DNA of 64,000 nt from Fragum whitleyi (GCA_948146395.1 OX411547.1:32344614-32408613); one strand, 5' to 3'. Shown: positions 1 to 12,074, numbered from the stretch's first letter. The notes: generated by a model not told the origin, from the sequence alone. Numbers and translations are program-made.

Positions 1-639
1 GATTACCAACATGTTTGTATTTCAAGCATTGGGTTTTCCCAAATACTGTAAATGCATTTTCCCTCAAGAAACACGTGAAATCGCCAACTATACTATTTAT
101 ATCTTTGGTTTCTGACCAATCGATTAAATCTAGCAGCACTCTATGATTATTCATGAGTTGTTCTAAAAATAGATCGCTCTTGCTGCTATCCTAGGGGAAA
201 TTCAAATGGCAGCCCGAGAGACGCGTGAGATGATGTAATAATCTAAAATTGACTGTAATATGCATGCGTAGAAAAGACATTCATGTGAACGGAGTTACCC
301 ACTGGTGGTAGTAAACAAACATCTCATTTACCGCTACAATAATTAATTTACCATGAAATATCGTTATCCCATTAAGAAATGTGATAAACTCGTGCAAAAT
401 ACTATATAAAATAAGAAAAAAGTATTTGTTATTTAAAGTAATAGAGAATATTTATTTTTTTGTAATCGAATTGTTGTGCACTATTCTCGACGCCATTTTG
501 GAACCCAAGTAACACCGGCCTGACCAAGGATCAGAAGCGTCGAGGTTGAAAGGCTACAATGACATCACTAGTGTCGAAACCGAGGCCATTCTGATGGAAA
601 CCCGGTTAACTCGGGTCAAAACCGAGTCCGATATGAACT
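1..639. other. No gene or repeat recognised
   Basis: AT-rich unique-looking sequence. A slightly GC-richer patch at about 490-640 was examined as a possible exon on either strand, but it has no supporting reading frame or splice context. Nothing else is seen. Confidence 0.4.
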
Positions 640-930
640 TACCCCTATATCAGTTTATCGTATGTTTTTGTCGGTTTATTTGTTGTTGAATAATCTTTCT
701 TCATACTCAAATTTGAATTTAATGAAAATAGGATTGGAGCGTGATCAGAGTGCTCATTGAAATCAAATATTTCAAAATTACAAAATTATTTCTATTTGTT
801 AACACATGCGAAAAAAAAGTAAACTTCCCACGCTCCCTGTTTGAGTGCAGACGACTATTGACTAATGACAAACAAGTTAATTGACACATTTCGAGCAGAC
901 GATGTCCATTTGCATCTACCATTTACGCGT
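640..930 (-). pseudogene. LINE endonuclease (EEP) domain fragment
   Basis: This is the remains of the apurinic-like endonuclease domain of a non-LTR retrotransposon, which nicks target DNA for reverse transcription. On the minus strand, 922 down to about 780 reads as a segment beginning DANGHRLLEMC and containing GKFTFFS, like the segment before the C-terminal catalytic part of EEP endonucleases. After a frameshift near 750-790, another minus frame gives NEHSDHAPILFSLN (around 749-700); SDHAP is the terminal catalytic Asp-His motif of this fold. A stop lies just upstream of the first segment and several follow the second. No reverse transcriptase is visible next to it, so this is a short dead fragment. 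Family assignment rests on these motifs only. Confidence 0.65.
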
Positions 931-1020
931 GGGTTTTGACCGAGTGATAATCATAACAGAATTTGATTGGTTGTCAGTCCTACAACTGGTAGATGACCGT
1001 TCGAGAAAGTTCAGAGCAGT

Positions 1021-1847
1021 AATATTGTAAGTGCTACAAATTAATTATACAGTTAACCTATTGTACGTTTCAACTCCTTTACTCAACCGAAAATCTTGTT
1101 ATAATCACCGAAAATACTAACTGGTAATTACTAAAAGCGAAAATTACATCATATTTTGTATTAGCCTCTTCTCTATTTGTCGAAAAGTAAATAAGGTATA
1201 AACAAAGTTTGTAGATTGTGACTGAAAAGGCCGTTTCTTCGGTGTTGGAAAACACATAATTTGGTTTGAACACATTGCTCAGAAGATAATGGTAAAAATG
1301 TAGTGGGTCAAACAGACTGGATTTCTGGAAAACGGTAGATATAAATCTACTGCTTCGCAGTACGATTTAAAAAGGACAATTGTTGTTACAGAACAAGATC
1401 AATTAATCTTTCTTTAAGAGAAAAACAAAATCTATATTTTCACCAGTGGCAAATCCATGAGTGAAAATACGTATAGCTTGAGTTATTCATAAAAAGAAAG
1501 ACATATTAATCTAAGCTGAAATTTTTACAAGCAATCTCCTTTTTCTTTCATGTAAAAATGAGATGTGGTATGAAAATCATAGCACAAGTTCTCCTAAATT
1601 GGGTCTTTTTGCCTTTGATAACTAAGGCAACGTTGTGATATAATGTGTTTAATTACCAGTAACACGTAAACTAGGACATCTGTTTTCATTAATTATGGTC
1701 ATCTGGTTATTTCACTGATTTGGCAGTGAAATTATGGAATGATAATGTAACACAATTTTTAATTATCTACTGTAAGGCATTTAAAGAAATAAGATGTGTT
1801 CATTAAACCCAAATGTCACTGAAACAGCAAATATTTTGAAACTTGAG
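1021..1847. other. No gene or repeat recognised
   Basis: AT-rich sequence with only short open frames and many stops on both strands. I see no domain, hairpin or tandem structure. Confidence 0.4.
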
Positions 1848-2078
1848 ACCATGACAGATGACCTTGACCTTAAAATTGTCACATGATTGTGATCCTGGTA
1901 TCTGTTGATAAAATCTTACATCATGCCAAATATTAGCATTATATCTTGAACATACTTAAAGTAATTGGCAATATTAAAATTTTGGTCAGGTTTTGCAGAC
2001 AGCAGACAAACAGGTAGGAAGACAGACATACAACAGTACAACAAATGCCTACGATCTTATCTATGCAGGGGTATAAAA
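1848..2078 (+). mobile_element. Pearl-like element A, decayed 3' part
   Basis: This is a diverged relative of the last core unit and 3' end of the A copies at 4228 and 6151. It has the TGACCTTGACC core, the CATCATGCCAAATAT block, a remnant of the CAGACAGACAG microsatellite, and a damaged terminal hairpin (2045-2078) ending in GTATAAAA. The 5' module is missing. Confidence 0.7.
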
Positions 2079-2455
2079 GTTAATTCTTACCCACAATGGA
2101 GAATCTCCGCAGAATTCATTGAAAGACTGAACCATCTTTACAAGATGTAAAATTTTTAGTTGGATCAGGGATTGCTGAGAGTAAGACAGTGTGAGCACTT
2201 CTTATCCATCCATGATTTTGTGTTGGTGAGCTGCCCTAGGCTTCTTCCCTTAACCTGAAAAGATTAGAAAACTTGTTTTCAAAACTGTTAAATCAAGGTT
2301 TTTATAGACAATTAGACATACAAGTTTGAGTCAGTGATCAAAGACCAATTATTTCTATACCTGTACACAACCAAAATATGCACATACAAAATAAAATAGC
2401 TTCCAAAGATTTTATAAAAATACCTGAGTATCATTATTGTGTGATCAAAAGTTAC

Positions 2456-2762
2456 TACCATATTTCTCCTAATAAACCCTCCCTGGAGCTATACATAACA
2501 TGATTAGGAAGCTATCATTAGTATGCATTTTCTGATTAAAAAAGATCAATAAACTTATGTCTTTTAGAACCTTTTCCCTTTAATTTGAGGTAAATTTCCT
2601 CTAAACAATCAAATAAATGATTGTTTAGAGGAAATTCATCTCAAATAAGAGAAGAAGTCTCAAAAGGTTCTTAAAATTCAGGCATTTGAAGTGGGTTTTC
2701 TTAGTAAAAAATGTAGGGGTGCTTAGCTGAGGGAGGGCGCTGTTATTAGAGGAAATATGGTA
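2456..2762. mobile_element. MITE family T, copy 1
   Basis: The ends are inverted: TACCATATTTCTCCTAATAA at the left and its near complement at the right. The centre (about 2590-2640) is a second palindrome around TTTCCTCTAAACAATC. There is no coding sequence. Related copies lie at 12220, 21361 (reverse) and 60900. The transposase source is not identified. Confidence 0.8.
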
Positions 2763-2778
2763 TTTTCTTTAAACTGTA

Positions 2779-3008
2779 GTATTCTGCATTATTATTCACC
2801 TGGCAGCGTGTGGCTTAGCCATGGGGTAATTCGGCAAGTTTACTATTCAATGCTTTGGTTATATGAAAAGTTAGGCAGTAATTATCACTTATTTGTTTAA
2901 ATAACTCATTACTGTATCCTAAAACCAAAGGAATTATAATGCTCAGCAAAAGTGAACACTGGGAATTCAATTTCAGGTTACTGAAACCTTGTAACTTCAG
3001 CTTATCCA
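2779..3008 (+). repeat. Dispersed repeat, copy 1
   Basis: This is similar along its length to 14258-14500: it starts ATTCTGCATT, then GGCTTAGCC and AATTCGGCAAG, and has AGTGAACAC near the end. It finishes with one arm of a short CTTCAGCTT palindrome that is complete in the other copy. Confidence 0.65.
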
Positions 3009-3029
3009 AATGACTCAAGTTTAATTAAA

Positions 3030-3153
3030 AACTGACACTAGTCTCGATGACTTTTGTCAAATGTTTGATGAAAGATGGACAAATCGGGATTTGAACTGAC
3101 AATCCAAGGATTTACAGCCCGATTCATTATCGATTGAGCTAGCCTGAGGCTCC
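3030..3153 (-). mobile_element. tRNA-derived SINE head fragment
   Basis: On the minus strand the sequence carries an A-box-like TAGCTCAATCGATAATGAA and a B-box-like AGTTCAAATCC at tRNA spacing (3152 down to about 3080). The tRNA folding is imperfect and it runs into unrelated sequence, so it is a SINE head rather than a tRNA gene. Confidence 0.55.
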
Positions 3154-3289
3154 ATTCTTTCTTGAAGTTGAGTCCAAAGTATATATATCCAATATTGCCT
3201 AAACCTTTAACAAGGGTTTAATTTCACAAAACAGTTTAAGGCCCTCTATTTATCTTGAATTGACCTTACTTCAAAGGTAATAAAAAATC

Positions 3290-3558
3290 TGATGACTAAG
3301 AAAAAATGATTAGTCTTGGGTCATGAGTTTGAACCCCTACAATCCACATTTGACAAAGGGTAATGTGATGGGAGAGTCATTTGTCCCCCACTATTGGGTG
3401 TATGATAAGTAGTATGCCTAAGTCCGATGAGCAGCTGATGGTGAAATAATATAGTTGAACTGATGTGAAAAGCAATAAGAAACCATGAGTAGGTGCACCA
3501 TTCACAGTTATATAGCTGCATCAATGTCATAAGTAGTGTTAAACACCGTATAAACAAA
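3290..3558 (+). mobile_element. SINE2 copy 1
   Basis: There is a tRNA-like B box (GAGTTTGAACCCC, near 3327). The body contains GATGAGCAGCTGATGG and AAACCATGAGTAGGTGCACC, and a 3' end GTGTTAAACACCGTATAAAC. It matches 3945-4205 in the same order. The head is incomplete. Confidence 0.6.
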
Positions 3559-3779
3559 CTAGGGAAATTTTTGTTTGGATTTGGTCATAATTAAGCCTGT
3601 GAATGGCCCTCAATGTCTAGGACATAATATCATGACATATCATTTTCATGAATAGAAATGTAATTAAATGCAGGCTCATACCACAACTGAATACCAATAA
3701 TTTGAGCAGTAAACTTAAAAAGCTATGACTTCGCAAAAGAAATTATACTCAGACACAGTTCTTTCAAGTGCCTTGAATA

Positions 3780-3870
3780 TGAGCACACTTTATCGCCACA
3801 CTTGGTTTTGGTTAAACGGTATTTAACTTGAACCATTTAGTCATCCTGAACGCACAGCTGGTTTCAAGCT
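3780..3870. mobile_element. Hairpin MITE Q, decayed fragment
   Basis: The right end (about 3832-3867) keeps the Q ending GTCATCCTGAACGCACAG followed by CTGGTTTC. The left arm is largely lost. Compare the intact copy at 27862. Confidence 0.45.
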
Positions 3871-3944
3871 GAAAAAACAACAACCCTAGGGCCTGAAATA
3901 AGTTGGCCCTATGTAATTTGCTAACTGAGACAGAGGGCTAAATG

Positions 3945-4205
3945 ATATCGCTGCTAGGGAGTCAAAACTTGGGTCATTAGTTTGAACATCGGCTCCACCA
4001 ACTTTCATCATTTGAAATTTGTTTTCTAGCAATTAGCATAATGACAAGTAGTGCACTAAACAGTGAGATGAGCAGGTGGTGGCTCAGAAGAAATGTTGTG
4101 CTCATACTCAGGTGTGAGAAAGGAAAGGAAACCATAGGTAGGTCCACCAGCAATAATGTTTTTAGTACTCTCAATAAGCAAACGGCAACGTAATATATGT
4201 CCAGA
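3945..4205 (+). mobile_element. SINE2 copy 2
   Basis: It has a B-box-like GTCATTAGTTTGAAC, then GATGAGCAGGTGGTGG and GAAACCATAGGTAGGTCCACC, in the same order as the copy at 3290. The tail ends at AATAAGCAAAC and element A begins 20 bp further on. Confidence 0.6.
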
Positions 4206-4225
4206 AATTCTGAGAATAATAATCC

Positions 4226-4227
<2 letters not shown>

Positions 4228-4260
<33 letters not shown>

Positions 4261-5031
4261 TAACAGCATTTTTTTCTCTCAAAATGTTGACCTTGACAGA
4301 TGACCTTGACCTTTTAACATGACCTCGACCTTGATACCTACAAATGTATACAACTGAGATCTTTCATCATGCCAATTATGAGACAGGGTATCTATAATTT
4401 GTTTAAATAATGTGAACAATGAAAAATATGAAGTTTTTTGGTTATGTTATTCAGAAGTTTGACCTTGAAAGATGACCTTGACCTTGTAACACGACCTTGA
4501 CTTTGGAACATGCAGATGTCAATCATTGAGATCTATCATCATGCCCAGTATTAGCATTGTATCTTGAATAGGCTTGAAGATATTGGCAATGTTAAGTTTT
4601 TTGGTCAAGTTTTCAAGTTATTTGACCTTGAGAGATGACCTTGACCTTATCACATGACCTTGACTTTGGTATCAGCATATGCGTATCCTTGAGATCTATC
4701 ATCATGCCAAATATGAGCCTTGTATCTTGAATAGGCTTGAAGATATTGGCAATGTTAAGTTTTTTGGTTAAGTTTTTGAGTTATTTGACCTTGAGAGATG
4801 ACCTTGACCTTATCACATGACCTTGACTTTGGTATCAGCAGATGCGTATCATTGAGATCTATCATCATGCCAAATATGAGCCTTGTATCTTGAATAGGCT
4901 TGAAGATATTGGCAATGTTAAGTTTTTTTGGTTAAGTTTTGCAGACAGACAGACAGACAGACGGACAGACAGACGGACAGACGGACAACGGTAAAACAAT
5001 ATGCCCCCGATCTTTCGATACGGGGGCATAA
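4228..5031 (+). mobile_element. Pearl/HINE-like element A, copy 1
   Basis: This is a non-coding element with a fixed layout. The 5' module is ACAAGA followed by a hairpin (TGTGTTTGTGAAACACA) and ATGCCCCCG. Then come four core units of about 163 bp, starting at 4288, 4459, 4622 and 4785. A CAGACAGACGGAC microsatellite follows (4938-4985), then a strong terminal hairpin (about 5001-5031) in which ATGCCCCCG pairs with CGGGGGCAT. The subterminal ATGCCCCCG is therefore inverted at the two ends. This layout resembles bivalve pearl repeats and Helentron-derived HINEs. No protein is encoded, so mobilisation would have to be in trans. The cores carry about ten TGACCTTGA words. Confidence 0.8.
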
Positions 5032-5207
5032 AAATCAGACCTGGACGTAACCCCCCCCCCAAGTTTTGGAGGAAAAACATCTAGTTTTTTAATAAGACAT
5101 TTTATGAATTTACCTTATAAAGGGTTTTATCAAGAAAAGTAAGTTCATGCGTGCAAATCTAAATTTTACCCTCGCATGCATGTGTATATCAGACCAAGAC
5201 AGTAGTT

Positions 5208-5378
5208 GCATCACATCCTTTCCTAGTCTCCACCTGCTTTCTCACATAGGTCTAAGATTATCAACCCATTGGTGAGGGACAAATAGTCTGAAAGAATGAG
5301 GGCTGCCGTCTGGGAATGAACCTGGGACATCTAGATTGATAGTCTGGCGAGCTACCAAATGCCCTATGCTGCGGCTCA
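5208..5378 (-). mobile_element. SINE1, 3'-truncated
   Basis: This holds the tRNA-like head (5378 down to about 5310) and the following body of the SINE1 family, seen in full at 14732. The central block and tail are missing at the left. Confidence 0.7.
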
Positions 5379-5994
5379 ATACATGCTAAGAGAGTGTCCT
5401 GTCTTGGCTTTATTCATTGCTTTTACATATTATCATATTTGTTTAACCAAAACTCAAGTTACTACACAACAATAAGCTTGAACAATATGGGATTCAGGCA
5501 TGGCAATACAGCATTCTGTTGGTCCAAAGAGATCTTGATAAATAAACTCTAAGGTATATCGAGTGGAAGTAAAATTTAAACGCACCGATTCCTGATCAGG
5601 ATTTTTAAAAGTCGATGGTGTGAAATATATACTTTATGACAGTGTGACAGCAGGAACAATAGCTATAATTGGCACTTGATTGCAAATTTAGACAATTATC
5701 AACCGATTCAGATGATCAGCTGACAACCAGCTATGTGTTTCATACATTACTTTTAGCCTGTCCGGCGTTGAAATAGGACATTGATATTTTGAGGAAATAT
5801 TAAAAAAAAGTTTCCTAACGATTTTTTTTATGATTTCATTTATTCCGATTAATCGATTTGTTAAAGTTGTAATTGATACTTGGATGTTCGATTGAGTACT
5901 ATATTAAGCAAATAATCATTCCCATCCTTAATTGAAACGATTTCCCCAAAATTGCAAAAAACCAAAATATCTTAATTTTATTTTGAACCAGAGT
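5379..5994. other. No gene or repeat recognised
   Basis: AT-rich sequence with no open frame of note and no clear internal repeat. Confidence 0.35.
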
Positions 5995-6147
5995 CATGTC
6001 TGATATGGCCATCCCCTGCCATGAAAGCTGATAGTAAATTGAAGCCTAATAGATTAAGGATTCTTTTATTCTTAAAGAGATATGCCCCCAACAAGTTGAT
6101 AGCTTTTATACTTTGGGAGATATGCTAAGGATAAAATCTAAGTATTC

Positions 6148-6183
<36 letters not shown>

Positions 6184-7160
6184 TAACAGCATTTTTTTCT
6201 CTCAAAATGTTGACCTTGACAGATGACCTTGACCTTTTAACATGACCTCGACCTTGATACCTACAAATGTATACAACTGAGATCTTTCATCATGCCAATT
6301 ATGAGACAGGGTATCTATAATTTGTTTAAATAATGTGAACAATGAAAAATATGAAGTTTTTTGGTTATGTTATTCAGAAGTTTGACCTTGAAAGATGACC
6401 TTGACCTTGTAACACAACCTTGACTTTGGAACATGCAGATGTCAATCATTGAGATCTATCATCATGCCCAGTATTAGCATTGTATCTTGAATAGGCTTGA
6501 AGATATTGGCAATGTTAAGTTTTTTGGTCAAGTTTTCAAGTTATTTGACCTTGAGAGATGACCTTGACCTTATCACATGACCTTGACTTTGGTATCAGCA
6601 GATGCGTATCCTTGAGATCTATCATCATGCCAAATATGAGCCTTGTATCTTGAATAGGCTTGAAGATATTGGCAATGTTAAGTTTTTTGGTTAAGTTTTT
6701 GAGTTATTTGACCTTGAGAGATGACCTTGACCTTATCACATGACCTTGACTTTGGTATCAGCAGATGCGTATCATTGAGATCTATCATCATGCCAAATAT
6801 TAGCCTTGTATCTTGAATAGGCTTGAAGATATTGGCAATGTTAAGTTTTTTTGGTTAAGTTTTGCAGACAGACAGACAGACGGACAGACGGACAACGGTA
6901 AAACAATATGCCCCCGATCTTTCGATACGGGGGCATAATAACAAAGGGCAATAATATCCACAATTATGCAAGCAAGAGTTGTATTTCTTGTGTACTGCAC
7001 TTCTCCTCCATGAGATCTATCCACTTATAAAGTTTCAAGTTGATAGCTATTATATTTTAGGAGATATATATGCTCCGGACAAGTTTAATGTCGGAATGAC
7101 GGAATGATGGACGGAGACCATTACTATATCCGCTTTGCCAAAATGGTTGGGATAAAAAGC
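5995..7160 (+). mobile_element. Older pearl-like element F, split by element A
   Basis: The left part (5995-6150) contains AGAGATATGCCCC and AAGTTGATAGC. The right part (6938-7160) contains AAGTTTCAAGTTGATAGC, GGAGATATATATGCTCC and a GGAATGACGGAATGATGGACG stretch. Both halves look like one core-type repeat, and element A copy 2 sits between them, so A inserted later. The ends are not sharply defined. Confidence 0.5.
6151..6937 (+). mobile_element. Pearl/HINE-like element A, copy 2
   Basis: This is nearly identical to copy 1 over its whole length: the ACAAGATGTG start, the four cores, a CAGACAGACGGAC microsatellite shorter than in copy 1, and the CGGGGGCAT-ending hairpin. The close identity suggests recent activity or exchange between the copies. 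The flanks differ, so it is not a simple duplication of the locus. Confidence 0.8.
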
Positions 7161-7804
7161 TGTACATTTATTGATTTGGACATCCAATGACAAAATAATT
7201 CCTAGGTCAATTTGGAAGGGGAGGTGGGGGAAGGGGAAAACTCGTACAAGTTTACAACTTTAAAAGCTTGAAATCAAAAGAGTTTTGACCCTAGCAGCCC
7301 TTTATGTATCATGATTTTAAGAAATACCTAAAAAAGTTGACTTTGGGGCGGCAAAAAACACTTACTTTTTTTGTATTACAAAATAAAACATGGTGTAAGA
7401 TGCATGCACGGAGGTTAGGGGGTTTAAAAATTCCTTTCACAGTGAAAAACAATCCTGAAATTCCAACCTGAAGTTGCAAAAAATCCTGATTTTGGCCCTT
7501 ATTGAGAGAACTTATGTCTTAAATTCTTCTATGAACATACCAAATGCAACAATAATCACCAAAATGGTAACTCTATTTTGACTTATTAAACTATCTATTA
7601 GTATGTATTTTTTACCGACATGGCTGAGAGCACATACATGTAAATTGGCCTAGATAGGTCTGAAAGCTTTACCTTTACTATACATGATATTGGATTTGAT
7701 TTTGCTCATAAGTGTCTAGCTCTTAATTTTAACAGCTTCTCAGTCACATCACATGGCTGCAAAGTAGATCTAACCATGTATTCCTTGTATTTATCACAGC
7801 ATAA
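7161..7804. other. No gene or repeat recognised
   Basis: There is a purine-rich patch at 7216-7240. Otherwise this is AT-rich sequence without recognisable elements. Confidence 0.35.
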
Positions 7805-7873
7805 TGGCTCAAGGTGAAACAGTTGTAACTGTCTATAAATATATATGCCCCTTTACAACTGATTCACGCTGCA
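7805..7873. mobile_element. Hairpin MITE H, decayed
   Basis: It has the H left arm (GGCTC, then GAAACAGTTGTAACTG) and a damaged right arm (TTTACAACTGATTCACGC). Better copies are at 18131 and 45826. Confidence 0.6.
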
Positions 7874-8073
7874 CAATTTGAACACTGTCCAGTACTTCCC
7901 ATACTTCCTTTCTGCAAGTCTAACAGACGGACAGATAAAAGAGGGTATTGCCAGTCTTAAATCTTTATTCTCATTGAAAACCTATTTTGTGGGTACTCAT
8001 TTGAATTGTCCTGATGAGACAATGCCAATGAGTTACCACAAAATAGGATATGGGCAAGTATTATTGAAATAAT

Positions 8074-8238
8074 TTAAGGTAGTGGACCTGCAATAGTTCC
8101 ACAACATTTCGGACTCCATGAACTTTCACAATGTTGACCGAGGTTTCCTAATGAAAATCATTAGGAAACCTCGGTTAACACTGTTTAAGTTCATTACTTC
8201 TGAAAAGTTACAAAACTATTATGGGTCCACTACCTTAA
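8074..8238. mobile_element. Palindromic MITE K, copy 1
   Basis: This is an almost complete fold-back. It begins TTAAGGTAGTGGACC and ends in the complement, with an internal palindrome GGTTTCCTAATGA/TCATTAGGAAACC at the centre. The same element recurs at 16832, 23140 and 63103. There is no coding sequence. Confidence 0.8.
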
Positions 8239-8250
8239 TTTGAAATAAAA

Positions 8251-9616
8251 ACAAGAGTTGTCCGCGGACAACGTAGCTCGCCCAAACAGCTGCTTGTCAC
8301 AAACAGCGCTTGACCAAAGACCGAAGTTCAAAGTGGTTTCTTTCAATGTTAAATCCATGATCTAATATATATCTGTTTGAGTAGTAATTAAGAAATATTA
8401 ACTTTTTTGTTTTAATGGCATGTATAAGGTTAGGGTAAAGTGAAAGCCTACAAGCAGATGAGGTTACCAATTGAATTTCTTTGTATCAAACTGAAGTTTT
8501 TCTTTAAAATTTTTCTAAGTCCACAAAAGGTCAAGATCAAGGTCAAATTGTGAAAGACCTTGGTCTCTGTAGAAGCCTATCACCTAGTGAGTATGTGTAT
8601 GAAGTAATAATGTCCCTGAGTAAAGCATTTAGAAAATATAAGCAAGGTTAAATTTTTGGTTAAAGTTTTTCAGTTTAAGTTTTTCCAAGTCCATAAAAGG
8701 TCAAGGTCAAGGTCAAATTGTCAAGGCCCTTGATTTCTTGTGAAAGCCTTTCATCTGGTGACTATGTATATGAAGTAATGATGTCCCTAGATTAAAGCAT
8801 TCAGAAAATATAAGCAAGGTTAAAGTTTTTTGGTAAAAGAATTTCGGTTAAAGTATTTCTAAGTTCATAAAAGGTCAAGGTCAAATTATCAAGGACCTTG
8901 ATCTCTCACAAAAGCCTATCACCTAATGAGTATGTATATGAAGTAATGATGTCCCTAGGTTAAAGTATTCAGAAAATATAAGCAAGGTTAAAGTTTTTGG
9001 TTAAAGTTTTCAGTTAAAGTTTTTCTAAGTCCACAAATGGTAAAGGTCAAGGTCAAATTGTGAAGGACGTTGGTTCTGGTGAAAGCCTATCACCTGGTGA
9101 GTATATATATGAAGCTATGATGTCCCTAGGTTAGAGCATTAAAAAAATATATGCAAGGTTAAAGTTTTTGGGTAAAGTTTTTGGTTAAAGTTTTTCTAAG
9201 TCCACAAAGGGTCAAGGTCAAGGTCAAATTGTCAAGGACCTTTGTCTATGGTGAAAGCCTATCACCTAATGAGTGTGCATATGAAGTAATGATGTTTCTA
9301 GGTTAAAGCTTACAGAAAATATAAGCAAGGTTAAAGTTTTTTTGGTTAAAGTTTTTGGTTTAAGTTTTTGGTTAAAGTTTTTTTGAAAGGGTCAAGGTCA
9401 CAGTCTAAAGATCATTTCGACATGGATGTTGGTCTCAAATGAAAGCCTATGCCCTAATGAGTGTTTCTGTAAAAAATAAAGCCTCTAGGATAAATATTGA
9501 TAGAAATAAAAAACTTTAACCTAATGCCGACGCCGACACCGACACTGACGCCGACGCCGACATCCGAGGGTATGACAATAGCTCTTCCGAAACTTTCGTC
9601 CCGGGCGAGCTAAAAA
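8251..9616 (+). mobile_element. Pearl/HINE-like element B, copy 1
   Basis: The 5' module is ACAAGA plus a perfect 16-bp palindrome (GTTGTCCGCGGACAAC), then GTAGCTCGCCC. Core units of about 170 bp follow, with the AGCAAGGTTAAA landmark at about 8641, 8813, 8981, 9151 and 9324. Then come a GACGCC microsatellite (9529-9560), the words ATGACAATAGCTC, and the terminus GGGCGAGCTAAAAA. GCTCGCCC near the left end and GGGCGAGC at the right end form a subterminal inverted repeat. The cores contain AAGGTCAAGGTCA words. No protein is encoded. Confidence 0.8.
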
Positions 9617-9767
9617 ATCATTATCTTTAGCATTGGTCTAATATTTCTCTTCTTTTGATTTTTTTTACTGCCTGGTAAAGGGCTCGAGTAAAAGATTACG
9701 AATATCACCCTTCATTCATGGTACAAAAGTCATAGTCTAGAAAGCTCACTTCTTATGCATAACGTCG

Positions 9768-9836
9768 GTGTTCTGCGAAAACCTAGTAACTGCAGCTTGT
9801 TTAAAGCTGTAGTTACGAGGTTTTAGCAGAAACTCG
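9768..9836. repeat. Short palindrome (CTGCAGCTT type)
   Basis: This is a fold-back of roughly 25-bp arms around AACTGCAGCTTGTTTAAAGC. Related short palindromes are at 11613, 14453 and 20029. Confidence 0.6.
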
Positions 9837-9875
9837 ACGATAAGTATACTTTAGATGAAGATATGATAACCCTTT

Positions 9876-10112
9876 TTAACCCTTGTCATGCTGAATGTTA
9901 ACCTTGGCATTTGAATCAAAGTGCTGACATGACTGGATTCACTTATTGTGAGTCATTATTGTTTTGAAAATGTTCCTTTAAAATTGTTCTAGTTTAAAAA
10001 GGAAAGTCAGGAGATATAGACAAAGATCAGACTGCACATATGTGCAGTCTGATCTTTGTCTATACCTCCTGCAAAAGCAGAAATATTCTGGGGTAAGCAT
10101 GACACATGTTAA
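9876..10112. mobile_element. TTAA-flanked MITE P2, copy 1
   Basis: It starts TTAA-CCCTTGTCATGCTGAA and ends near AAGCATGACACATG-TTAA. The interior holds a palindrome of about 62 bp (10009-10070) made of AGATCAGACTGCACATA and its complement. TTAA flanks with CCC-starting ends are typical of piggyBac-type elements; no transposase is present. Confidence 0.7.
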
Positions 10113-10116
10113 AACT

Positions 10117-10362
10117 TTAACCCTTGTCATGCTGAATAAAAACCTTGGAAAAATTGCATTTAAATCGAAGCACTGAATGTACCGGAAATGTATTCCAAGC
10201 CACTTTTATTTATTTTGAAAAAACAATCTTAAACCTTTCTGGCCTTTAAAGTAAAATCAGGTGGTATAGACAGAGATCAGACTGCACATATGTGCAGACT
10301 GATCTTTGTCTATACCTCCTGCAAAAGCAGTAATATTCTGGGATAAGCATGACACATGTTAA
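10117..10362. mobile_element. TTAA-flanked MITE P2, copy 2
   Basis: This lies directly after copy 1 in the same orientation, with the same ends and internal palindrome (one arm slightly changed). The pair looks like a tandem duplication. Confidence 0.7.
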
Positions 10363-10498
10363 AACTTAAAACTACTTCCACTCTTAATAAAAATGATAAT
10401 TATGCCTCAGGGGAACCAGCATGAACATCTGAGCAGGCTGATCTTAGTCTTCACTGTCTGTCAAAAATTTGTTTATGTCATGAACAGCATGAAAATGT

Positions 10499-10727
10499 TT
10501 AACCCTTTGCTCTTTAATCCCTGCTTTTTACATGCCTGTGATTTTATGATTGGGAAAACATTGTTAAAAAAGAAGAAATTGCTTCTGACAAGCAATGTCT
10601 TCTTTTTCCACACTATTTTCTACCCTACTGAATGGTTATTTTTCAAATTAAATCCACTTTAAATTTTCGTCTGCAAAACCTTTGAATTTGGACAGGTCCA
10701 ACATTTTGTAAAACAGGAAATGGTTAA
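10499..10727 (-). mobile_element. TTAA-flanked MITE P1, copy 1
   Basis: TTAA-CCCTTTG begins the element and an ATGG-TTAA end closes it. The interior has the AAGAAATTGCTT hairpin shared with the copies at 30705, 57425 and 59621, in the opposite orientation. The open frame at 10393-10662 only crosses this element and is not a gene. Confidence 0.75.
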
Positions 10728-12074
10728 ATCAGAGAAGATTCTTGGTTCAGTTTGAGACTGAATATATTTGTGACTGTCATACAAAAAGGGACCATCATGG
10801 TAGTGTGAAAAATGTTGACCCCAATCAGACTGTGTGGACTGGCAGGCTGATAAGGGTTGAAACTTTTTTTTATCTTAGCTGATTTTCTGAATGTAGAATG
10901 ATCATTCTATCTTTCTGTACAAGAATTTTAGTAAGGCAAACTCCAGTTGACCAATTGTGGACCCGATCTATTTTTAAAATATTTATATTTCAGAGTTCCT
11001 AAAATCTGATGGTCCGTTTTCGCATGACAGGCCACATTTAATAATTAATGTCAAGCATTCAAAATAGAGCCAATTCTGAGAAAAGATACAATATCTGCCA
11101 AGCATTGTAAACCTGCTATTATATTTTCAATACTATTTTTGTCTGGAAAATGATTTAGAAAGAATAACTAAAGAATAACATACAAAGGTACCTGCTAGTC
11201 CTTCTTAGCTATCAGGTGCAAAACTGTGTACAAACTTTGTATTTGAACTTTAATGTTTGCTAACATAAATCTTATATATCCTATGAAGCGTAAAACCAAA
11301 TAAAAATCCAATTTCAATTCAACTTGATCAGTTCACTTTAACTAGAGCACTGAGGACTTAATAACATTCTTTATTTCCCCACAACATAGTTATCTGTCAA
11401 TAATGTTAAACGTGATAACACCGTAAAACCATAACCTTGTATAATCCTAACTGCCTGATATGTCCCACTTTTTAATCAGAACAGTGTATATAGGGGTAGA
11501 CTGGACATATACCTATGACCTTTGACCTTGTATTATATTATGTTCCATATTTAGGCATATACGTTAATTTAAATTAAATTACTTATACACACTAACATAT
11601 TGTCAATGCAATTCTAAAACCCATAACTACAGCTTTATTTAAGCTGTAGTTACTGGGTTTTCAAAATAACACGAGAATATTTTCCTTGGGTGACAAAAAT
11701 ATTGTCTTTGAACCTTGAAAAAGCTGTAGGTGTAACATTTATTTTGGTCACAATTTAATGCATTACACCTGAGGTAAAGCTAAATTTGCTGACCCAATGA
11801 ATGATTATATATAGGCTTACAGGCTCTTTTAAAGCATAAAATTTCTTTTTTTAATTCCAAATCTCTATACAACTCCAAACCAATTTAATTAAAAAACTTT
11901 TTTAAAAAAACAAACACTGTGAGAAGAGAAGAAATGGTTTATGAATTTTCTTTATCTTTCCAAGCTTGAATTATGAGCAGCAAGAAATTTATTTCATTTG
12001 CATCAAGATGATAATACCCATAAATGTAATAAATGTAAACCTTTACCAGTCAGTTGTGAGCCAGACATGGTGGG
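10728..12074. other. No gene; one short palindrome
   Basis: Mostly unremarkable AT-rich sequence. A short fold-back of the 9768 type lies at 11613-11662 (ACAGCTTTATTTAAGCTGT centre). No open frame with a recognisable domain is present. Confidence 0.4.

Noticed and set aside
480..640. Possible first exon on the minus strand (ATGGCGTCGAG context near 500)
   Set aside because: The frame closes after about 14 codons and there is no splice or downstream support.
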